A stretch of 48,471 nt of DNA from Burkholderiaceae bacterium (GTDB taxonomy: Bacteria > Pseudomonadota > Gammaproteobacteria > Burkholderiales > Burkholderiaceae_D): NCBI GenBank assembly GCA_030158675.1, contig JAOASL010000022.1, positions 1-48,471 on the forward strand. The letters are read 5' to 3'. A program made the translations under genes and the position numbers. The notes under the pieces were generated by a model that was not told the origin of the DNA, made no database searches, and worked only from the letters and a program-made list of their open reading frames with translations. Below, one piece after another: positions 44,795-48,471 of the stretch (the stretch's first letter is position 1; each line of letters starts with the position of its first letter).

Positions 44795-45910
44795 TCACGG
44801 TTTCTGCGACGGACTCCCTGGCCCGCTTGCGTTGCGAGTGTCGCTCCGTGCAGCCGCGCTCTGCAACCCGGTTTGTGTCCATTTCGCTGCGCGGCCTTTG
44901 CCTGTCGGAGCAATCACCCCCTCGGCCTTCATGGCGCGCAGAATCACGCGCACCATATCGCGGCTGATGCCAGGGCAGGCTTCCTCAATCTCCGAGATGG
45001 AGAAGGGCCGTTGGCGCTTAAGGATTTCTGAGCGAACGCGGTCGCCCTTGGCGCCGCGCCCGCGCTCAATGGTGCCCACACGCTCTTCGAATTCCTTGTA
45101 GGCGCGCAGCAGGGCACCCCAGAAATAGTCGAGCCACGGGGCGATGTTGTGTGCGGCCTCGTGCCAGCCCTGGGAGCTGGCCTCCAGCGTTTCGTAGTAG
45201 CTCTCCTTCGACTCCTCGAAGATGCGCTCCAGGCTGATGAAGCGGCCCACCGCATAGTCGAAGTGATAGAGCAACTGCAGTGTCAGCAGCCGTGCCATGC
45301 GGCCGTTGCCATCCGAGAATGGGTGGATGCACAGGAAGTCGAGGATGGCGAGAGGTACCAGCACCAAGGGGTCTGCCAAATGCTGATCCAGCGCTGAGCG
45401 GTACCGCGCGACCAGGTCCGCCATCGCCATGGGGGTGAGGTGCGCGGCGACCGGACGAAAGCGGATGCGCGAACTGCCATCGGGATGGCGCTCGATGATG
45501 TCGTTGTTGGTGGCTTTCCAGTGTCCGCCGGGTTGGGGCATGTAGCGGTACAGCATGCCGTGAAGCTGCAGGACCGTGCCCTCAGAAAATGGCATCTGCT
45601 CACCGCTCTCGTGGATCAGACCCAGGGCGTCGCGGTAGCCCGCCACTTCCTGTTCGGAACGACTTTGCGGCACGGCATTCTTGAGCACCAGTGACTTGAG
45701 CCGATGGGCCGCCACAATCACGCCCTCCAGGCGGTTCGACGACTCGGTGGACTCGACAACGGCTACCTGCCGCAGGTCGCTCAAAACCTCGGGTGACTGC
45801 GCCATGAAGAGCTGTTGCTTGCCCCGGTATTCCCCCAGGGCGCGCAACGTCGCCAACTGCTGCACGTCGAAGCGCAACTTGGCGAGGTAGTCGGGCGAGA
45901 GTGATTGCAT
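44795..45910 (-). CDS. Fic-family protein with N-terminal inhibitory helix
   Basis: A 371-residue Fic enzyme that probably adds AMP to target proteins. The catalytic motif HPFSDGNGRMAR spans residues 196-207 and is complete. The inhibitory motif S/T-x3-E-G appears as SNRLEG at 58-63, before the Fic core, which places it in the self-inhibited class II. A C-terminal winged helix (ISEIEEACPGISRDMVRVILRAM, about 310-335) suggests DNA binding. The C-terminal 25 residues are low complexity. An unusual set of GGGGT repeats lies directly upstream (45935-46003). Homologues regulate themselves or small targets; the target here is unknown. Confidence 0.92.
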   Translation of the reverse strand: MQSLSPDYLAKLRFDVQQLATLRALGEYRGKQQLFMAQSPEVLSDLRQVAVVESTESSNRLEGVIVAAHRLKSLVLKNAVPQSRSEQEVAGYRDALGLIHESGEQMPFSEGTVLQLHGMLYRYMPQPGGHWKATNNDIIERHPDGSSRIRFRPVAAHLTPMAMADLVARYRSALDQHLADPLVLVPLAILDFLCIHPFSDGNGRMARLLTLQLLYHFDYAVGRFISLERIFEESKESYYETLEASSQGWHEAAHNIAPWLDYFWGALLRAYKEFEERVGTIERGRGAKGDRVRSEILKRQRPFSISEIEEACPGISRDMVRVILRAMKAEGVIAPTGKGRAAKWTQTGLQSAAARSDTRNASGPGSPSQKP

Positions 45911-45934
45911 GCAGCAGCATCCGAACGAATAAGA

Positions 45935-46003
45935 ATGGGGTCATACTACCGCAATTGGGGTATTTTTTATGTTTATTACCCCAATAAATCGATGATTACC
46001 CCA
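45935..46003. promoter_or_regulatory. Four-site GGGGT operator-like array upstream of fic
   Basis: GGGGT half-sites begin at 45937 and 45957 on plus, and their complements ACCCC end at 45982 and 46002. The inner pair is the inverted repeat ATTGGGGTA (45954-45962) / TACCCCAAT (45977-45985). Spacings within each pair are 20 bp, about two helical turns. Position over the fic promoter and the wHTH in Fic make autoregulation likely. Confidence 0.75.
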
Positions 46004-46018
46004 TTTAGGCCTCAAGGA

Positions 46019-47341
46019 TCAGCTTGTGGACTCCGGTTCGTCGGGATCGGTCGGAGCCACATCACCATACTGCCCCGCCGACGCTGACCCCGCCGTCGTA
46101 ACGCCATCACCCCCCACCAAAGACTCCACCCAGCGCAACTGCGCAGGCAGACAACTGGACTGCAAATCAAACTGCGCCACCGCACATTCCCGCGCACGAC
46201 GACCCAGCCGTTCGCGCCGCAACGGATCCGCCAGCAAACCGGCCACCGACACCGCCAGCGCCTCGGGGTCAAAGAAATCCACCAGCAAGCCCGTCTCGTC
46301 GTGGCGAATCACCTCCCGCACGGGCGCGGTATCGCTGGCCACAATCGCGCAGCCCGCACTCATCGCCTCCAGCAAGCTCCACGACAGCACGAACGGGTAA
46401 GTCAGGTAGACATGAACCGTCGACAGCTGAAGCAGCGGCACAAATTGCTCATACGGCAGGTTGCCGAGGAAGTGCACCCGCTGCCAGTCCGCATCCGGGA
46501 TATGCGGATGGACCTCGCTGGCAAAGAGCGCTTTCCAGGTCTTGCCTTCGGGTGCGCGCGCGCCGTAGCTGACGCCGTCGCCGCCCACGATCAGCACATG
46601 GGCATTCGGCCGCTCTTTTAACAGACGCGGCAGCGAACGCATAAAGATGTGATAGCCGCGGTAAGGCTCAAGATTGCGGTTCACAAAAGTCACCACCTCG
46701 TTCTCGCGGGTCAGCACCAGCCCACTGCCCGACTGCAGCCGCACATCCGGCTTGGGCGCGATGGCCACGGTATCAATGCCATCATGGATCACCGCAATCT
46801 TCTCGCGGAAGGCTTGCGGAAACACACTGGCCTGCCACTGGGTCGGCGCAATGCCGGCATCGGCCATCGCAAAGTGCAGCTGATGATTCAGATTCTTCAG
46901 GCGCAGCCTGAGCGGTGTGCCTTCGTCGTTGTCCGGAAATTCCGGATCGAACCCGACATCGGCCCCCTGCGGTTGATAGAAAAATTCGCAGTAAATCGCC
47001 AGCTTCGCCCCGGGCCACACATCCTTGATAAACAAGCTCTCCCCCCAGCCGGGATGCGCCATGATGAGGTCCGGTTCATAGCCCCCTTGCTTCAAGCGCA
47101 GCGCAGCACGAAAACAGGCTTCGGCACGAATCGTCTTGGTTTCAAAATCCGACACCCACGGATGAACGCCCGGCGTCGATCCGCGCGCCGCGCCATACGT
47201 CGACAGCTGCACGCCCCGCCAGTCCGGCGCATCGACCTTGCGCATCGTCAGCGCCCGGACCTCATGCCCCCGTTGAACCAGGGCCGGCGCAAGGAATTTG
47301 AACTGGCCGGGAAAGTTTTGGTGAATGAACAGGATCTTCAT
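46019..47341 (-). CDS. GT4-family glycosyltransferase
   Basis: A 440-residue retaining glycosyltransferase of the GT-B fold. It begins MKILFIHQNFPGQFKFLAP, the typical N-terminal strand with an extended loop; the donor domain contains VLIVGGDGVSYG, and LSWSLLEAMSAGCAIVASDTA is the Glu-x7-Glu-like nucleotide-sugar region near residue 355. The product sugar is unknown. The ATG at 47341 fits the family start; the frame upstream to 47446 has no pattern. The C-terminal ~25 residues are Asp/Ser-rich. The 3' end has a degraded partial copy at 44622-44666. galE-type epimerase lies upstream on the same strand. Confidence 0.9.
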   Translation of the reverse strand: MKILFIHQNFPGQFKFLAPALVQRGHEVRALTMRKVDAPDWRGVQLSTYGAARGSTPGVHPWVSDFETKTIRAEACFRAALRLKQGGYEPDLIMAHPGWGESLFIKDVWPGAKLAIYCEFFYQPQGADVGFDPEFPDNDEGTPLRLRLKNLNHQLHFAMADAGIAPTQWQASVFPQAFREKIAVIHDGIDTVAIAPKPDVRLQSGSGLVLTRENEVVTFVNRNLEPYRGYHIFMRSLPRLLKERPNAHVLIVGGDGVSYGARAPEGKTWKALFASEVHPHIPDADWQRVHFLGNLPYEQFVPLLQLSTVHVYLTYPFVLSWSLLEAMSAGCAIVASDTAPVREVIRHDETGLLVDFFDPEALAVSVAGLLADPLRRERLGRRARECAVAQFDLQSSCLPAQLRWVESLVGGDGVTTAGSASAGQYGDVAPTDPDEPESTS

Positions 47342-47396
47342 GCGGGTAGCGGGTTCAGTTCTGTAAATTATTAAAAATATATCGACCGGCGAAGGA

Positions 47397-47424
47397 GTTG
47401 TCGCGCAGATCACGGCGCGACAAC
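47397..47424. other. Perfect 10-bp inverted repeat between galE-like and GT genes
   Basis: GTTGTCGCGC (47397-47406) pairs with GCGCGACAAC (47415-47424) around an 8-nt loop. There is no T-run, so it is not a standard terminator; it could be an operator or an mRNA-processing hairpin. Confidence 0.6.
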
Positions 47425-47496
47425 CGCCAACCTGCGCAGCCGTCACTCAAGGGCTTACCCGATACCGCGCCCGGGCTCTGCACACCGGAGCGGCAC

Positions 47497-48471
47497 TCAG
47501 GGGAATCCAGGCTTCCGCTCCCACGGATACCGCAATTCCCACTGCCAGGCATCACTGACGATCGTGGGCAGCGACGACCGCCGTGGCGTCCAGCCCAGGT
47601 CGGCGCGGATGAGAGCACTGTTCGCGACCAGCCGCGCGGGATCCCCGGAACGGCGTGCCTGATAGCGCACATCAATCGGCCGGCCCGTCACCTGCCGGGC
47701 GACTTCAATGACCTCTTTCACCGAAAAGCCGGCACCGTTGCCCAGGTTGTACCACCGGCTATCGCCGCCCGCGATCAAATGGCGCAGCGCCAAAATATGG
47801 GCAGCGCACAGATCCTCGACATGGATGTAATCGCGAATGCAGGTGCCGTCCGGCGTGTCATAGTCCGTCCCGAACACCGACACCGATTCGCGCCGGCCAT
47901 TCGCCACCTGCAACACCAGCGGCATGAGGTGGGTTTCCGGATCATGCCGCTCGCCGAGGTGACATTCCGGGTTGGCACCCGCCGCATTGAAGTAGCGTAA
48001 ACACACACTGCGCAGCGCGTGGGAATGGTCGAGATCCTTCAGGATCTGCTCCACCATCAGCTTGCTGCGTCCGTAAGGATTGATCGGCGATTGCGGATGG
48101 GCTTCATCGATCGGCACATACACCGGGTCACCGAAGATCGCAGCCGTGCTGCTGAAGATATAGCTGAGCACCTTATGCCGGCACATCGCCTCCAGCAGCG
48201 TCAGCGTGTTGCCGACATTGTTGGCGTAATACTTGCACGGCTGCTGCACCGACTCGCCGACCTGAATAAACGACGCAAAATTCACGACCGCAGAAAAACG
48301 GTGGATGGTGAACAAGCGGTCCAGAAGGCCAGCATCACCGATCGAGCCCACGACCAGCTCAGCACCGCGCACGGCATCCGCAAACCCGCCCGACAAGTCA
48401 TCCAGCACCGTGACGACATAGCCCGCCTGCACCAGCTGGTGCACCATGTGGCTGCCGATGTAGCCGGCGCC
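47497..48471 (-). CDS. galE: UDP-glucose 4-epimerase, 5' end cut by window
   Basis: 325 codons of a nucleotide-sugar epimerase of the extended SDR family; the first few codons lie beyond 48471. The last bases of the window encode GAGYIGSH, the Rossmann GxxGxxG motif, so only about 5-8 residues are missing. Catalytic residues are in SSTAAIFG and the Tyr-x3-Lys NPYGRSKLMVEQ, and NPECHLGERHDPETHLMPL and DGTCIRDYIHVEDL are typical of GalE. It would make UDP-galactose for surface glycans, in keeping with the glycosyltransferase downstream. The gap between the two genes is 155 bp. Confidence 0.9.
   Translation of the reverse strand, partial: GAGYIGSHMVHQLVQAGYVVTVLDDLSGGFADAVRGAELVVGSIGDAGLLDRLFTIHRFSAVVNFASFIQVGESVQQPCKYYANNVGNTLTLLEAMCRHKVLSYIFSSTAAIFGDPVYVPIDEAHPQSPINPYGRSKLMVEQILKDLDHSHALRSVCLRYFNAAGANPECHLGERHDPETHLMPLVLQVANGRRESVSVFGTDYDTPDGTCIRDYIHVEDLCAAHILALRHLIAGGDSRWYNLGNGAGFSVKEVIEVARQVTGRPIDVRYQARRSGDPARLVANSALIRADLGWTPRRSSLPTIVSDAWQWELRYPWERKPGFP

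Noticed and set aside
46012-46272. 86-codon minus frame at the end of the GT4 gene
   Set aside because: A shifted reading of the GT4 codons; the same Arg/Trp-rich shadow appears at the fragment copy near 44640.

Overview
The window looks like a chromosome segment of a betaproteobacterium, most likely Burkholderiales and probably Oxalobacteraceae. The evidence is the gene order rpsF-priB-rpsR-rplI-dnaB, the trpS/dapA/bamC block, the rnr-rlmB-cysE block and GC-rich codon use. The genus cannot be fixed from the sequence alone.

Positions 1-30360 are dense housekeeping sequence. On the minus strand rpsF-priB-rpsR-rplI is followed by a terminator and then dnaB, a PhoU-like DUF47 protein and a PiT phosphate carrier. 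lexA is divergent from rpsF and has two adjacent LexA boxes. Next come trmJ, suhB, an RhlE-type helicase, mutS with a coupled secreted protein, slyD, a RoxA/YcfD-type ribosomal oxygenase and a small Ala/Pro-rich lipoprotein. A long minus-strand run follows: PHP phosphoesterase, htpX, yciO, M50 protease, trpS, methyltransferase, dapA, bamC and an MBL-fold hydrolase. An alpha/beta hydrolase and an acyl-CoA synthetase are divergent. cysE, rlmB and rnr close the conserved part, with rnr and rlmB overlapping by one base.

Positions 30319-31028 hold three identical tRNA-Leu(CAG) genes in 268-bp steps, each with its own promoter and terminator.

Positions 31155-36780 are an accessory region just past the tRNA array. 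It holds an ATP-grasp enzyme, the end of an IS3-family element, an AT-rich sulfotransferase and methyltransferase pair, an SDR oxidoreductase, a RES/ParS-type toxin-antitoxin pair and the broken start of a glycosyltransferase gene.

Positions 36787-44337 are one giant RTX gene of 2516 codons. It has two complete serralysin-type M10 zinc protease modules, many calcium-binding nonapeptide repeats and one Calx-beta-like domain. Two separate ~1-kb stretches are duplicated inside the gene, apparently without a base change, at spacings of 1263 and 2919 bp. Both spacings are multiples of three, so recombination between copies would give in-frame proteins of different size.

Positions 44338-48471 hold a remnant of a glycosyltransferase 3' end, a self-inhibited Fic protein with a striking four-site operator-like array upstream, a GT4 glycosyltransferase, and a galE-type epimerase cut by the window end. 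Together with the sulfotransferase, methyltransferase and RTX protein, this suggests a locus devoted to the cell surface and secreted products. No type I secretion genes are present in the window.
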